Positions 16,209 to 25,435 of a stretch of 64,000 bases of DNA are shown piece by piece. The DNA is taken from the NCBI RefSeq assembly GCF_002900365.1, contig NZ_CP025979.1, positions 3,162,001 through 3,226,000 on the forward strand, written 5' to 3'. This DNA comes from Escherichia marmotae (GTDB taxonomy: Bacteria; Pseudomonadota; Gammaproteobacteria; Enterobacterales; Enterobacteriaceae). The translations under genes and the position numbers were made by a program. Within the stretch, counting starts at the first letter, position 1. Every line of letters starts with the position of its first letter. Under the pieces are notes generated by a model. It saw nothing but the letters and a program-made list of their open reading frames with translations. It was not told the origin of the DNA and made no database searches.

Positions 16209-16995
16209 TAAACGTTGGCCAGTGCGGCTGTTGGTGCCAGATTGCCAGGTTAACCAGCAGCCCTGCCGGAACATGAATATTATTCATAATACCCAGCGTT
16301 CCGGCGTCCACCTGAGTCGCGCCGTAGTTCCACATAAAGTAACCAATCCCGGAGGCCACCACGCCAAGAAACACCAGAATGCTCCATTGCAGCGTAGTTT
16401 CCGGCATTTTCTGCGTATTGCCCAGCAAGAACCATGCAATCACCGCCACCAGGAACGCGCCGAGATAGAACCACGCAAAGGCGTTATGCTGCGGCATCGG
16501 GCGGGTTTCCATCAGGCGTTTATAGCCCACCATACCAATCGCGAAAGTGATATTGGAGAGTTGCACCAGCAGCAGGCCAGTCCAGAAATGGTCAGTGACC
16601 TGATCGTAACGAATAATCCCGGCACCAATAACTGCCAGCAAGGCGCTAAAAGCGTAGCCCCAGCGCAGACGGCGCTTACTCATGATGTCATAAATCAGCG
16701 TGATGTAGAGCGGCGTCAGGACGGTAAATAACAGCAGTTCAGAGACAGTCAGGTAAAGATAGGCACGGAAACTAAGCATATACATAATGCCAAGCTGCAT
16801 CGCGCCCACCAGCATATACAGGCCAATGGTTTTCAGGCTATTGCCTCGGGTACGCAGGAACGGCAGAAAAACGAGTGCCGCCAGGCCAACGCGCACCAGC
16901 ACCGCAAAATAGCTATCGACGTGCCCCGCAAGGTACTCGCCATAAAAGCTAAAGGAGAAGGCCCACAGAATCGTGGTGATGATAAGTAGCGCCAC
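16096..16995 (-). CDS. yigM: YigM/BioP, biotin transporter (EamA/DMT-like)
   Basis: A 299-residue membrane protein with ten predicted hydrophobic segments and a basic C-terminus. E. coli YigM (BioP) has been shown to import biotin without an ECF system. The start is a GTG (16993-16995) giving MALLIITTILW, as in K-12; no closer ATG fits. The last 113 bases overlap convergent metR. No frame damage. Confidence 0.93.
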   Translation of the reverse strand: MALLIITTILWAFSFSFYGEYLAGHVDSYFAVLVRVGLAALVFLPFLRTRGNSLKTIGLYMLVGAMQLGIMYMLSFRAYLYLTVSELLLFTVLTPLYITLIYDIMSKRRLRWGYAFSALLAVIGAGIIRYDQVTDHFWTGLLLVQLSNITFAIGMVGYKRLMETRPMPQHNAFAWFYLGAFLVAVIAWFLLGNTQKMPETTLQWSILVFLGVVASGIGYFMWNYGATQVDAGTLGIMNNIHVPAGLLVNLAIWHQQPHWPTFITGALVILASLWVHRKWVAPRSSQTADDRRRDCALSE

Positions 16996-17070
16996 AATGG
17001 AAAACTCTTTGATTAACGAGTATCCATTGTAGCGAAGTATCAGGTTGACAACTGACCAAATAAAGAACGA

Positions 17071-17871
17071 TTACGATAAATAGAGTTTACGCAGATAATG
17101 CGGCACTGCGTCTTCGGCGTTAGTACCAATCACTTCCAGTTCCGGATGCAGATCTTTCAGACGCTGGTGCGCGCTGCCCATAATGCAACCTTTCCCCGCC
17201 ATCGACAGCATTTCGGCGTCGTTCATCCCGTCGCCAAAGGCAATGCAATCCTTCAGACTGTAACCCAGTTTCTTCGCCACCGCTTCCAGCGCATGGCCTT
17301 TAGAAACACCGCCAGCCATCACTTCCAGACAGGTTAAGGTAGAGAAGCTGACGTTGACGCGATCGCCCCAGCGAGCATTGATTGCTTGCTCAAGTGGTAA
17401 CAATTTTTCATGAGAATCGCAGGTGAAGAATACTTTGCTGACGCCTTCCGGCTCCAGCAATCCCGGCTCATACAGAGCATATTTGAATACCGCTTCTTTA
17501 AAAAAGCGCATCTCTTCCGGGCGGTGGCGGTTCATAAACCATTCATCATCACGATAAACGTTAGTAATGATGTCCGGGTTGTCGTTGACCACGCCAAACA
17601 GATCGCTGGCAATGTCATGATCCAGGTTATGAGCAAAAATCAGATTGCCATCGAGGTCGTGAACGCGCGCGCCATTGGAGGTGATCATGTACGACTTAAT
17701 CTCCAGATTATCGCGAATTTGCCCCACATCGACGTGGTGGCGACCGGTCGCAAACACAAAGTTGATACCGCGCGCAGTGAGCAATTTCAGCGTTTCTTTG
17801 GCGTAAGGGGACAACGTATGGTCGGGGGAAAGTAACGTACCATCTAAATCAGACGCAACAACCTGATACAT
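17071..17871 (-). CDS. yigL: YigL, HAD-family phosphatase (sugar phosphate / pyridoxal phosphate)
   Basis: A 266-residue Cof-type HAD hydrolase. Motif I is DLDGTLLSPDH at residue 8, motif II includes ATGRHH near 45, Lys of motif III is in the GGVSKGHAL segment near 190, and motif IV is FGDGMNDAEML near 213. The start was placed at MYQVVASDL because the longer in-frame start would run into pldB. In E. coli, yigL is translated from a pldB-yigL message and its RNA is stabilised by the small RNA SgrS during glucose-phosphate stress. Only 7 bases separate it from pldB. Confidence 0.95.
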   Translation of the reverse strand: MYQVVASDLDGTLLSPDHTLSPYAKETLKLLTARGINFVFATGRHHVDVGQIRDNLEIKSYMITSNGARVHDLDGNLIFAHNLDHDIASDLFGVVNDNPDIITNVYRDDEWFMNRHRPEEMRFFKEAVFKYALYEPGLLEPEGVSKVFFTCDSHEKLLPLEQAINARWGDRVNVSFSTLTCLEVMAGGVSKGHALEAVAKKLGYSLKDCIAFGDGMNDAEMLSMAGKGCIMGSAHQRLKDLHPELEVIGTNAEDAVPHYLRKLYLS

Positions 17872-17878
17872 AAGAAAT

Positions 17879-18901
17879 TTAAACCTCTGTAGAGCGGTTT
17901 CCGCTGGGTGAGTTATGCCTGTTGAAAAAATCAACGATAGCGTGGAGCGCGACTGAGCGCATTGCGTCCTTTTCAAAAAGGATCTCGTGGTACGCACCTT
18001 TAATTACCAACGGCCGTCCTCCTTCGACAGGATGACCCGCTGCGGCGCGGAGTTCACAAAAACGGTCGTGCATGCGGTTATCCACCACGCGTTCCTCTTC
18101 AGCTTGTAAGAGAAGCGTTGGCGTGGCGTCATCACCCGCACCGGCTAACACCTGTTCGCCAGCCAGAATACTTTCGCGTACCCAATGGTAGGTCGGCCCA
18201 CCGACGCGAATCGTTGGGTCATCAGCATAGAAACGTAAATTACGTCGATATCGCTGTCTGCTGTGGGTCAGTACATTGATGGCAAACGGCAGCGCGCGCC
18301 AGCGACCGGTGCCTATTGCATAGCCATCACGAAAACGTGGGTGCGCTTCAGCCCAGTTAAGGATTTTCCGCGCCATAAATGACGGCATACGAATCACAAT
18401 ACCGAACATTGGTGCAGTTAGCGCAATGGCGTCACATACACCTGGATGGCGTTGCAGAAATAATGTGGAGATCGCGCCGCCCATCGAATGTGCCAGTATA
18501 TAGCGTTTACGCCACGGGCCTGGCTGGATCTCTTGTTGCCAGAATGCCGCCAGGTCATCGACATAATCATTAAACTGGTTCACGTGTCCGAGATGCGGAT
18601 CGGCTAACAGACGACCGGAGCGTCCCTGCCCTCGATGGTCGATGATTAACACATCAAACCCCAGATGGAACAGGTCATAGGCTAGTTCGGCATACTTTAC
18701 ATAGCTCTCAATGCGCCCCGGACAAACGACGACTACCCGGTCATGTTGCGGAGCGCAAAAACGGACAAAGCGCACCGGAATATCATCCACGCCAATAAAC
18801 TCTGCCTCGTCCCGCTGACGCCAGAAGTCAGTCAGTGGCCCCATCGTAAAAGCAGCAAACGCTTTTTCTCTTGTTTCCCAGTCTTTTTGCTGCTGAAACA
18901 T
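17879..18901 (-). CDS. pldB: Lysophospholipase L2
   Basis: A 340-residue alpha/beta hydrolase of the serine-lipase type, full E. coli length. The nucleophile elbow AHSMGGAIS is near residue 142; IDHRGQGRSG near 90 and the late histidine in KGAYHEILFE near 310 fit the fold. It deacylates lysophospholipids at the inner membrane and can transfer acyl groups to phosphatidylglycerol. It is first of pldB-yigL; an SgrS-responsive RNase E cleavage in the 3' part of pldB is known in Salmonella and E. coli. Confidence 0.96.
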   Translation of the reverse strand: MFQQQKDWETREKAFAAFTMGPLTDFWRQRDEAEFIGVDDIPVRFVRFCAPQHDRVVVVCPGRIESYVKYAELAYDLFHLGFDVLIIDHRGQGRSGRLLADPHLGHVNQFNDYVDDLAAFWQQEIQPGPWRKRYILAHSMGGAISTLFLQRHPGVCDAIALTAPMFGIVIRMPSFMARKILNWAEAHPRFRDGYAIGTGRWRALPFAINVLTHSRQRYRRNLRFYADDPTIRVGGPTYHWVRESILAGEQVLAGAGDDATPTLLLQAEEERVVDNRMHDRFCELRAAAGHPVEGGRPLVIKGAYHEILFEKDAMRSVALHAIVDFFNRHNSPSGNRSTEV

Positions 18902-19011
18902 CGGGTAATCTGCCTCTTAAACCACGTAAAATCGTTTTTTTAAGCGTGTCTGACACAACGCCGCGACAGTAGCGTATTGTGGCACAAAAATAGACTATCC
19001 GGGAGATTCCC

Positions 19012-19632
19012 ATGACCTTTGAATGGTGGTTCGCCTACTTGCTGACATCGATCATTTTAAGCCTCTCGCCAGGCTCTGGCGCAATCAACACCATGACGAC
19101 CTCACTTAACCACGGTTATCGCGGTGCGTTAGCGTCTATCGCTGGACTGCAAACCGGACTGGCGATTCATATTGTATTGGTTGGTGTGGGTTTGGGTACG
19201 CTATTTTCACGCTCGGTTATTGCTTTTGAAATATTAAAATGGGCAGGTGCCGCCTACCTGATTTGGCTGGGAATTCAGCAATGGCGCGCCGCCGGAGCTA
19301 TCGACCTCAAGTCGCTGTCCCCAACCCAATCTCGCCGTCATCTGTTTCAGCGAGCCGTGTTTGTGAATCTTACTAATCCCAAAAGTATTGTGTTTCTGGC
19401 GGCGCTATTTCCACAATTCATCATGCCCCAGCAGCCACAACTGATGCAGTATATCGTGCTCGGCGTCACCACCATTGTGGTCGATATTATTGTGATGATC
19501 GGTTACGCCACCCTCGCCCAACGGATTGCACTCTGGATTAAAGGGCCAAAACAAATGAAGGCGTTGAATAAGATTTTCGGCTCGTTGTTTATGCTGGTGG
19601 GAGCACTGTTGGCATCGGCCAGACATGCCTGA
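19012..19632 (+). CDS. rhtB: RhtB, homoserine/homoserine lactone exporter
   Basis: A 206-residue LysE/RhtB-family inner-membrane exporter with six predicted hydrophobic segments. The family motif SLSPGSGAINTM is at residues 18-29 and NLTNPKSIVFLAAL is near residue 119. It exports homoserine and its lactone. The frame is intact, unlike its paralogue rhtC, which lies convergently just downstream. Confidence 0.97.
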   Translation: MTFEWWFAYLLTSIILSLSPGSGAINTMTTSLNHGYRGALASIAGLQTGLAIHIVLVGVGLGTLFSRSVIAFEILKWAGAAYLIWLGIQQWRAAGAIDLKSLSPTQSRRHLFQRAVFVNLTNPKSIVFLAALFPQFIMPQQPQLMQYIVLGVTTIVVDIIVMIGYATLAQRIALWIKGPKQMKALNKIFGSLFMLVGALLASARHA

Positions 19633-19639
19633 AAATCAT

Positions 19640-19668
19640 GTCGGATACGGCGAAACGCCTTATCCGAC
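19640..19668. repeat. Single degenerate REP-like palindrome between rhtB and rhtC
   Basis: GTCGGATACGGCG...CGCCTTATCCGAC forms an imperfect 8+5 bp dyad between the convergent 3' ends. It resembles a REP unit and probably acts as the shared transcription end of both genes. Confidence 0.6.
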
Positions 19669-19691
19669 TTACTCTGATGACGCGTCAGGTA

Positions 19692-20311
19692 TCAACGCGA
19701 AATAATCAAATGTATGCCAAATCCGGCAAATAACGCTCCGGCAAAACCATCGATCCACTTCGACAGGCGCTGATAACCACGGCGCATCTTCGGCAAAGCA
19801 AACAGGCTGGCAACGACGGTAAACCACGCCAGCGTTTCGATAATGATCAGCGCGAAAATGCCCCAACGAGCGGTGGTGCCGACGTTATCACCGACAAACA
19901 GCGAGAACACCGAACCAAAGTAGATAATCGCTTTAGGATTGGCGAGATTCGTCAGCAAACCTTCAGGAAACTGCGTCCACTTTTCGCCAGTTCCACCTGT
20001 GGTGCAGGCGCGGAAACCGTCTCTTTTTTCAGTGCGCCGCGCAGCATCTGGTAACCCATCCAGCAGAGATACAGCCCACCGCCAACCATAATCAGCGTAT
20101 GCAGCCAGGCCATTTTTTCGATAATCAGATGCAAGCCAAGCAGCGCGATCCCTGCCCAAACCATTACACCACAGGTAATACCCAACACGCCCATCATCGC
20201 TTCTTTACGGGAACGACTAACGGCAGTCTGAGAGACAAAAAAGAAATCGGGACCGGGACTCATAAGCGCCACAATATGCACCATGGCAACGGTGAGGAAT
20301 AACATCAACAT
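19692..20311 (-). pseudogene. rhtC: rhtC, threonine exporter, split by a one-base frameshift
   Basis: RhtC (206 residues in E. coli) needs 621 bases; here the span is 620. Frame one gives MLMLFLTVAM through AKSGRSFLK (about 117 residues) and then VC-stop at 19952-19954. The normal continuation GLLTNLANPKAIIYFGSVFS and the proper C-terminus HLIISR follow in another frame. The loss is one A in the run after the CTG-AAA codon pair, at about 19961-19964 (plus strand reads accttcag where acctttcag is expected). The protein would lose the second half of its membrane segments and be inactive. Either a real mutation or a sequencing error in a homopolymer. Confidence 0.9.
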
Positions 20312-20374
20312 ACATTTGACTCGTGGGGAAAACGTTTACGGAATATTCATCCTGGCACTTTTTTATGCCGATGA

Positions 20375-22204
20375 CTACTCTTCGTCGTCACCGTCGACAT
20401 GCGCGCGGATCAGCGTCATAAACGGTTTGCCAAAGCGTTCCAGCTTACGCATCCCGACACCGTTAACGCTCAACATTTCGCTGGCGGTGATCGGCATCTG
20501 CTCTGCCATCTCAATCAGCGTTGCATCGTTAAACACGACATATGGCGGAACATTGCTTTCATCAGCAATAGACTTCCGCAGTTTGCGTAATTTAGCGAAC
20601 AGCTTGCGGTCATAATTGCCGCCGAATGATTTCTGCATCACCTTCGGTTTAAGCGCCACAATACGCGGCACGGCGAGTTGCAGAGGGGATTCGCCACGCA
20701 GCACCGGGCGCGCGGCTTCTGTCAGTTGTAGGGCAGAATGCTGGGCGATGTTTTGTGTCACCAGACCGAGGTGAATCAGTTGGCGAATTACGCTCACCCA
20801 GTGCTCATGGCTTTTCTCACGCCCCATGCCATAGACTTTCAGTTTGTCGTGACCGTAGTCGCGGATACGCTGGTTATTGGCACCGCGAATCACTTCCACC
20901 ACATAGCCCATACCAAAACGCTGATTCACCCGGCCAATGGTGGAAAGCGCAATCTGCGCATCGGTTGAACCGTCGTATTGTTTCGGCGGATCGAGGCAGA
21001 TATCGCAGTTACCGCACGGCTCCTGACGACCTTCGCCAAAATAGTTCAGCAACACCAGACGGCGACAGGTTTGCGCTTCGGCAAATGCGCCCATCGCATT
21101 GAGTTTATGGCGCTCGATATCCTGCAACTGCCCTTGTGGCTTTTCTTCCAGACAACGACGCAGCCACGCCATATCGGCCGGATCGTAAAACAGCATCGCT
21201 TCCGCTGGCAGGCCATCACGCCCGGCGCGACCGGTTTCCTGATAATAGGATTCAATGTTGCGCGGAATATCAAAATGCACCACGAAGCGAACGTTAGGCT
21301 TGTTGATGCCCATGCCAAACGCCACGGTCGCCACGACAATTTGCAGATCATCGCGCTGGAATTTCTCCTGCACATCGGCGCGGACATCGTTTTCCAGTCC
21401 GGCGTGATACGCTGCTGCGCTAATCCCCTTGCTTTGCAGACGCGCGGCGGTGTCTTCCACTTTCGCCCGACTGTTACAGTAAATAATGCCGGACTTACCC
21501 CGCTGTTCCTGCACGTAACGCATCAGTTGATCGAGTGGTTTGAACTTCTCCATCAACATGTAGCGAATATTCGGGCGGTCAAAACTGCTGATTTGAATCA
21601 GCGGATCGTTCAACCCGAGCAGGCGCACAATATCTTGTCGCGTGGTGTCGTCGGCGGTGGCTGTCAGCGCCATAAATGGCAGCATCGGGAAACGCTGGCG
21701 CAGTTGACCAAGCGCGGCATATTCCGGGCGGAAATCGTGTCCCCATTGGGAAATACAGTGCGCTTCATCAACGGCTAATAAGACAGGATTCCAGTGCGCC
21801 AGATGCTCAAGGAAGTTATCCAGCATCAGGCGTTCTGGTGCGATATACAGCAGGCGAATTTGCCCGGTACGGCAGCCAGTCATCACTTCAAGCTGCTGCT
21901 CGCGGGTTTGCGTTGAGTTAAGGCACGCCGCCGCCACACCGTTGGCTTGCAGTTGATCCACCTGGTCTTTCATCAACGAAATCAGTGGTGAAACAACAAC
22001 GGTCAGGCCGTTCAATAACAACGCAGGAATTTGATAACACAGAGATTTGCCGCCGCCGGTTGGCATAACGACGAGGCAATCGCGACCGGAAAGTACGGTG
22101 TCGATAATTTCTTCCTGGCCTGGGCGAAACTGTTGGTAGCCAAAGGTTTCTTGTAAAACCTGTTTAGCTCCGGACTCCAGATTCAACACTTCCGCCTGCG
22201 CCAC
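20375..22204 (-). CDS. recQ: RecQ, ATP-dependent DNA helicase
   Basis: A 609-residue 3'-5' superfamily 2 helicase acting in recombination and repair. Seen in order: Walker A MPTGGGKSLCYQ near residue 49, DEAH box AVDEAHCISQWGHDFR near 145, motif III ALTATAD, motif VI QETGRAGRDG near 323, a zinc-binding region with CGNCDIC near 399, and the HRDC domain at the end. The start chosen is the second of two in-frame GTG codons (22202-22204), which has GGGGTGA at proper distance and gives the known AQAEVLNLE N-terminus. It is downstream of pldA. Confidence 0.97.
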   Translation of the reverse strand: MAQAEVLNLESGAKQVLQETFGYQQFRPGQEEIIDTVLSGRDCLVVMPTGGGKSLCYQIPALLLNGLTVVVSPLISLMKDQVDQLQANGVAAACLNSTQTREQQLEVMTGCRTGQIRLLYIAPERLMLDNFLEHLAHWNPVLLAVDEAHCISQWGHDFRPEYAALGQLRQRFPMLPFMALTATADDTTRQDIVRLLGLNDPLIQISSFDRPNIRYMLMEKFKPLDQLMRYVQEQRGKSGIIYCNSRAKVEDTAARLQSKGISAAAYHAGLENDVRADVQEKFQRDDLQIVVATVAFGMGINKPNVRFVVHFDIPRNIESYYQETGRAGRDGLPAEAMLFYDPADMAWLRRCLEEKPQGQLQDIERHKLNAMGAFAEAQTCRRLVLLNYFGEGRQEPCGNCDICLDPPKQYDGSTDAQIALSTIGRVNQRFGMGYVVEVIRGANNQRIRDYGHDKLKVYGMGREKSHEHWVSVIRQLIHLGLVTQNIAQHSALQLTEAARPVLRGESPLQLAVPRIVALKPKVMQKSFGGNYDRKLFAKLRKLRKSIADESNVPPYVVFNDATLIEMAEQMPITASEMLSVNGVGMRKLERFGKPFMTLIRAHVDGDDEE

Positions 22205-22221
22205 ATTCACCCCGATTGCCT

Positions 22222-22253
22222 GAAATAAAAACAGGCGCTATTTTCAGCGCCTG
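22222..22253 (-). terminator. Rho-independent terminator of pldA
   Basis: On the minus strand CAGGCGCT (22246-22253) pairs with AGCGCCTG (22232-22239) and is followed by TTTTTATTT. It lies between pldA and the recQ start, about 80 bases after the pldA stop. Confidence 0.85.
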
Positions 22254-22335
22254 AGCGAGAAACTGCAATGCTTTTAGCGCCAGGATGGATAACGTTGGAA
22301 GTAAGATTCCAGTTTTGCCTGCCGCTCAACTCGCA

Positions 22336-23205
22336 TTAGAACAGGTCGTTTAGCATAACCCCCACACCGACGCGGGTCTGGTTAAAGTTATAGTCGATAA
22401 GTGATTCGCCGTAACCGCTGTAGACCTGAGTATAAAGACGCACATGTTTGGTGATTGGGTAACTTAAGCCTAACTCTGCGCCGCCGTAACCGGTGTTCCA
22501 GTTATACTGCCCTTTCGCGCTCAATACCGCATCACCGAGGTGATAGCCGATTTTAAGCTGGTAGTAACCCATATATTTGGTGATATCCGGGTTATCGTCC
22601 GTATTACCCACCACATACCACGGCTTCACTTCTACCAGCCAGTTACCGTTTTCTGCCATCAGGCGGGTATAAAGGCGGTTCCAGCTACGGGACGTCGGGT
22701 CAGAACGCCCGTTCGAGTCATGGTTGTAGCCCATCTCCACATCGCGCAGTGTCCAGCCTGCAAAACGGTAATCGGTAGCAAAACCGAGGAACAATTGCGG
22801 TTCATAGTTGGTTTCACGAAACGGCGATGACTCTTCGCTATTAGAAAGCTGCCACCAGGATTTCTGGGTGTAGGAAGCGCCCAGTACAGAGTTTGGCCCC
22901 AAAATCCCCCGCCACAGCGGAAACGCCAGACTCAACTGGAATTTCACTTCATCCTTACGCGCGTTTTCTGCCCAGTCGTAGCTGGCAATCGCTTCTTTAT
23001 TCAGATCGCTGGTCTGGGTATAGATGATGTAGTTGGTGTCATAAGGATAAAGGGTGAAAGGATTATCATGCTCCTGCAACATATTGGCGATAATGCTGCC
23101 ACGTACTGCAGGCGCATCATGCACATCTTTCACCGTTGCCTCTTGCGCATTTGCCACTATCGGCAGCATACACACCGGCAACAAGCAGCCCAGTAGAGTC
23201 CGCAT
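22336..23205 (-). CDS. pldA: Outer membrane phospholipase A (OMPLA)
   Basis: A 289-residue outer-membrane protein. A signal peptide of 20 residues ends at VANA, followed by the mature beta barrel with alternating hydrophobic strands and a C-terminal Phe. The active site lies in GYNHDSNGRSD near residues 160-170 (His142, Ser144 and Asn156 of the mature enzyme). It dimerises and needs Ca2+ to remove acyl chains from misplaced outer-leaflet phospholipids. A terminator follows; recQ is the next gene on the same strand. Confidence 0.97.
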   Translation of the reverse strand: MRTLLGCLLPVCMLPIVANAQEATVKDVHDAPAVRGSIIANMLQEHDNPFTLYPYDTNYIIYTQTSDLNKEAIASYDWAENARKDEVKFQLSLAFPLWRGILGPNSVLGASYTQKSWWQLSNSEESSPFRETNYEPQLFLGFATDYRFAGWTLRDVEMGYNHDSNGRSDPTSRSWNRLYTRLMAENGNWLVEVKPWYVVGNTDDNPDITKYMGYYQLKIGYHLGDAVLSAKGQYNWNTGYGGAELGLSYPITKHVRLYTQVYSGYGESLIDYNFNQTRVGVGVMLNDLF

Positions 23206-23370
23206 CGATCGTGTTCTCCGTAACGAATTATTGATTAGATGAATATTTTTTCTGCGGGCTATTTTACATACTTAACTCAATTGCCGTTAGTTATCCCTTC
23301 CTAAAGTAGAAACCAACAACAAAGAAGCATAAAATCAACATTTCATTAACCACTGAAGTGTAAGGATGAT

Positions 23371-23838
23371 ATGTCTGCCGTACTGACTGCCGAAAAAGCC
23401 CTGAAATTAGTGGGTGAGATGTTTGTTTATCACATGCCGTTTAATCGGGCATTGGGGATGGAACTGGAGCGTTACGAGAAAGAATTTGCGCAACTGGCCT
23501 TTAACAATCAGCCAATGATGGTTGGTAACTGGGCACAAAGCATTTTGCACGGCGGGGTGATTGCGTCGGCGCTGGATGTCGCCGCTGGCCTGGTATGTGT
23601 AGGTAGTACCTTAACCCGCCACGAAACCATCAGTGAAGATGAACTGCGCCAGCGGTTATCGCGGATGGGAACCATTGATCTTCGCGTCGATTATCTGCGC
23701 CCAGGCAGAGGCGAGCGTTTTACAGCCACCAGCAGCCTGTTACGTGCGGGTAATAAAGTCGCCGTCGCCCGCGTTGAACTGCACAATGAAGAACAACTTT
23801 ATATTGCCAGTGCTACCGCCACCTATATGGTGGGTTGA
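23371..23838 (+). CDS. yigI: YigI, acyl-CoA thioesterase (hotdog fold)
   Basis: A 155-residue PaaI/4HBT-type hotdog protein. The glycine motif NWAQSILHGGVIASALDVAAG near residues 52-72 is the usual active-site turn and helix of the fold. E. coli YigI has been reported to hydrolyse medium- and long-chain acyl-CoA. It is transcribed alone, divergent from pldA, and is followed by a REP cluster. Confidence 0.93.
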   Translation: MSAVLTAEKALKLVGEMFVYHMPFNRALGMELERYEKEFAQLAFNNQPMMVGNWAQSILHGGVIASALDVAAGLVCVGSTLTRHETISEDELRQRLSRMGTIDLRVDYLRPGRGERFTATSSLLRAGNKVAVARVELHNEEQLYIASATATYMVG

Positions 23839-23884
23839 AAATCTAAAAGCAGGTAAACTGCTGAGACTGATAACAAACGCAAAT

Positions 23885-23988
23885 TGCCTGATGCGCTACG
23901 CTTATCAGGCCTACCAGAGAAATGCAATATATTGAGTTTGCATGATTTTGTAGGCCAGATAAGGCGTTAACACCGCATCCAGCATGGG
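23885..23988. repeat. BIME (two REP units in opposite orientation) between yigI and rarD
   Basis: GCCTGATGCGCTACGCTTATCAGGCCTAC (23886-23914) and GTAGGCCAGATAAGGCGTTAACACCGCATCC (23950-23980) are two REP-type palindromes facing each other with about 35 bases between. This is a typical Escherichia bacterial interspersed mosaic element; such elements bind gyrase or IHF or protect 3' ends. Confidence 0.85.
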
Positions 23989-24055
23989 CAAAGCGCACTT
24001 TGTCAGCAATCTGAGCAGGTAAGCTGCCGTTAACAATTAAAAATGAGTTTTTCCA

Positions 24056-24946
24056 ATGGATACCAAACAAACGCGGCAGGGCGTATTACTCGCTCTTGCC
24101 GCTTATTTTATTTGGGGTATTGCTCCTGCGTACTTCAAGCTGATTTATTACGTACCTGCTGATGAGATCCTGACGCATCGTGTAATCTGGTCGTTTTTCT
24201 TTATGGTGGTGCTGATGAGCATCAGCCGCCAGTGGTCCTATTTAAAAACCCTGATTCAGACGCCACAGAAAATCTTTATGCTGGCAGTCTCTGCTGTGCT
24301 GATTGGTGGCAACTGGCTACTGTTTATCTGGGCAGTGAACAATCACCATATGCTGGAGGCGAGTCTCGGTTACTTTATTAACCCGTTGGTGAACATTGTG
24401 CTGGGAATGATTTTCCTCGGTGAGCGGTTCCGCCGGATGCAGTGGCTGGCGGTAATTCTGGCGGTGTGTGGTGTGCTGGTCCAGCTCTGGACTTTTGGTT
24501 CGCTGCCAATCATCGCGCTGGGTCTGGCATTTAGCTTTGCCTTCTATGGTCTGGTGCGTAAGAAGATAGCGGTAGAAGCACAAACTGGCATGTTAATCGA
24601 AACCATGTGGCTGCTGCCCGTGGCGGCGATTTATCTGTTTGCTATTGCTGACAGTTCTACCAGCCATATGGGGCAAAACCCAATGTCGCTGAATTTACTG
24701 CTGATCGCTGCTGGAGTTGTCACCACCGTTCCGCTGTTGTGCTTTACCGCCGCCGCCACGCGCCTGCGTCTCTCCACTCTGGGCTTTTTCCAGTATATTG
24801 GCCCGACGCTAATGTTCCTGCTGGCAGTAACGTTTTATGGTGAAAAACCGGGTGCCGATAAAATGGTGACATTTGCCTTTATTTGGGTGGCGCTGGCGAT
24901 TTTTGTGATGGATGCGATTTATACGCAGCGTAGAACGACCAAATAA
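24056..24946 (+). CDS. rarD: RarD, EamA-family transporter
   Basis: A 296-residue ten-segment membrane protein of the RarD branch of the drug/metabolite transporter superfamily. Visible features: AAYFIWGIAPAYFK at residue 16, HRVIWSFFFMV near 42, LEASLGYFINPLVNIVLG near 99. It was named for similarity to a chloramphenicol-sensitivity protein of Pseudomonas; the E. coli substrate is unknown. It is monocistronic, with a hairpin downstream. Confidence 0.93.
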   Translation: MDTKQTRQGVLLALAAYFIWGIAPAYFKLIYYVPADEILTHRVIWSFFFMVVLMSISRQWSYLKTLIQTPQKIFMLAVSAVLIGGNWLLFIWAVNNHHMLEASLGYFINPLVNIVLGMIFLGERFRRMQWLAVILAVCGVLVQLWTFGSLPIIALGLAFSFAFYGLVRKKIAVEAQTGMLIETMWLLPVAAIYLFAIADSSTSHMGQNPMSLNLLLIAAGVVTTVPLLCFTAAATRLRLSTLGFFQYIGPTLMFLLAVTFYGEKPGADKMVTFAFIWVALAIFVMDAIYTQRRTTK

Positions 24947-24967
24947 AAAATAAATATATTCTGAAAA

Positions 24968-25001
24968 AATATGCCTGCTCTTGCACGAGAGTGGGCATAT
25001 T
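24968..25001 (+). terminator. Stem-loop after rarD
   Basis: ATATGCC (24969-24975) pairs with GGCATAT (24994-25000), with an inner CTCT/AGAG stem. The following bases are TGTCATG, so there is no good T-run; termination is likely but weak. Confidence 0.5.
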
Positions 25002-25040
25002 GTCATGCTGGCAGGAGATTAAGACAAGGATGTAAAATTA

Positions 25041-25421
25041 ATGTTACGTGTATTTATTCCAACATCTGATGGTAGGATTTCAAGACGCCATTATATATTG
25101 TCATTTACTTTGACAAACCTAATTTGCACCTTCCTTATTGTCTTCTTTGCAAATGTGGAAGCAAATTTTCTTGTTATAGCCTCTACTCTCTTACTCCATT
25201 ATCTCGTCATCAACATGAGTTGCCAACGACTCCGTGATAGTGGGTTCACGTATATAAAAACTTATATTTTTGGTACATTAGCAGTCTATATCGTCTCTTT
25301 CATCACAATGATTGCCGAACATTTTGACTGTTCAGGCACTGGTTCGATGATTTTCTTAATTTGCTACTTTTCCACTTTCAGTATGCTAATGCTTGCACCT
25401 ACTGATTCATCAAAACAATAG
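25041..25421 (+). CDS. yigG: YigG, small DUF805-like inner-membrane protein
   Basis: A 126-residue protein with four predicted membrane segments. The motifs GRISRRHYI near residue 11 and CQRLRDSGF near 60 resemble those of DUF805 proteins. The codons are much richer in A and T than those of the neighbours, as also in yigF just 14 bases downstream, suggesting the pair was acquired together. Function unknown. Confidence 0.85.
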   Translation: MLRVFIPTSDGRISRRHYILSFTLTNLICTFLIVFFANVEANFLVIASTLLLHYLVINMSCQRLRDSGFTYIKTYIFGTLAVYIVSFITMIAEHFDCSGTGSMIFLICYFSTFSMLMLAPTDSSKQ

Positions 25422-25435
25422 TTAAGGGAGTATTT

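Noticed and set aside
20978..21778. 266-codon open frame on the plus strand
   Set aside because: Antisense to recQ in the helicase core; no recognisable domain or start signal.
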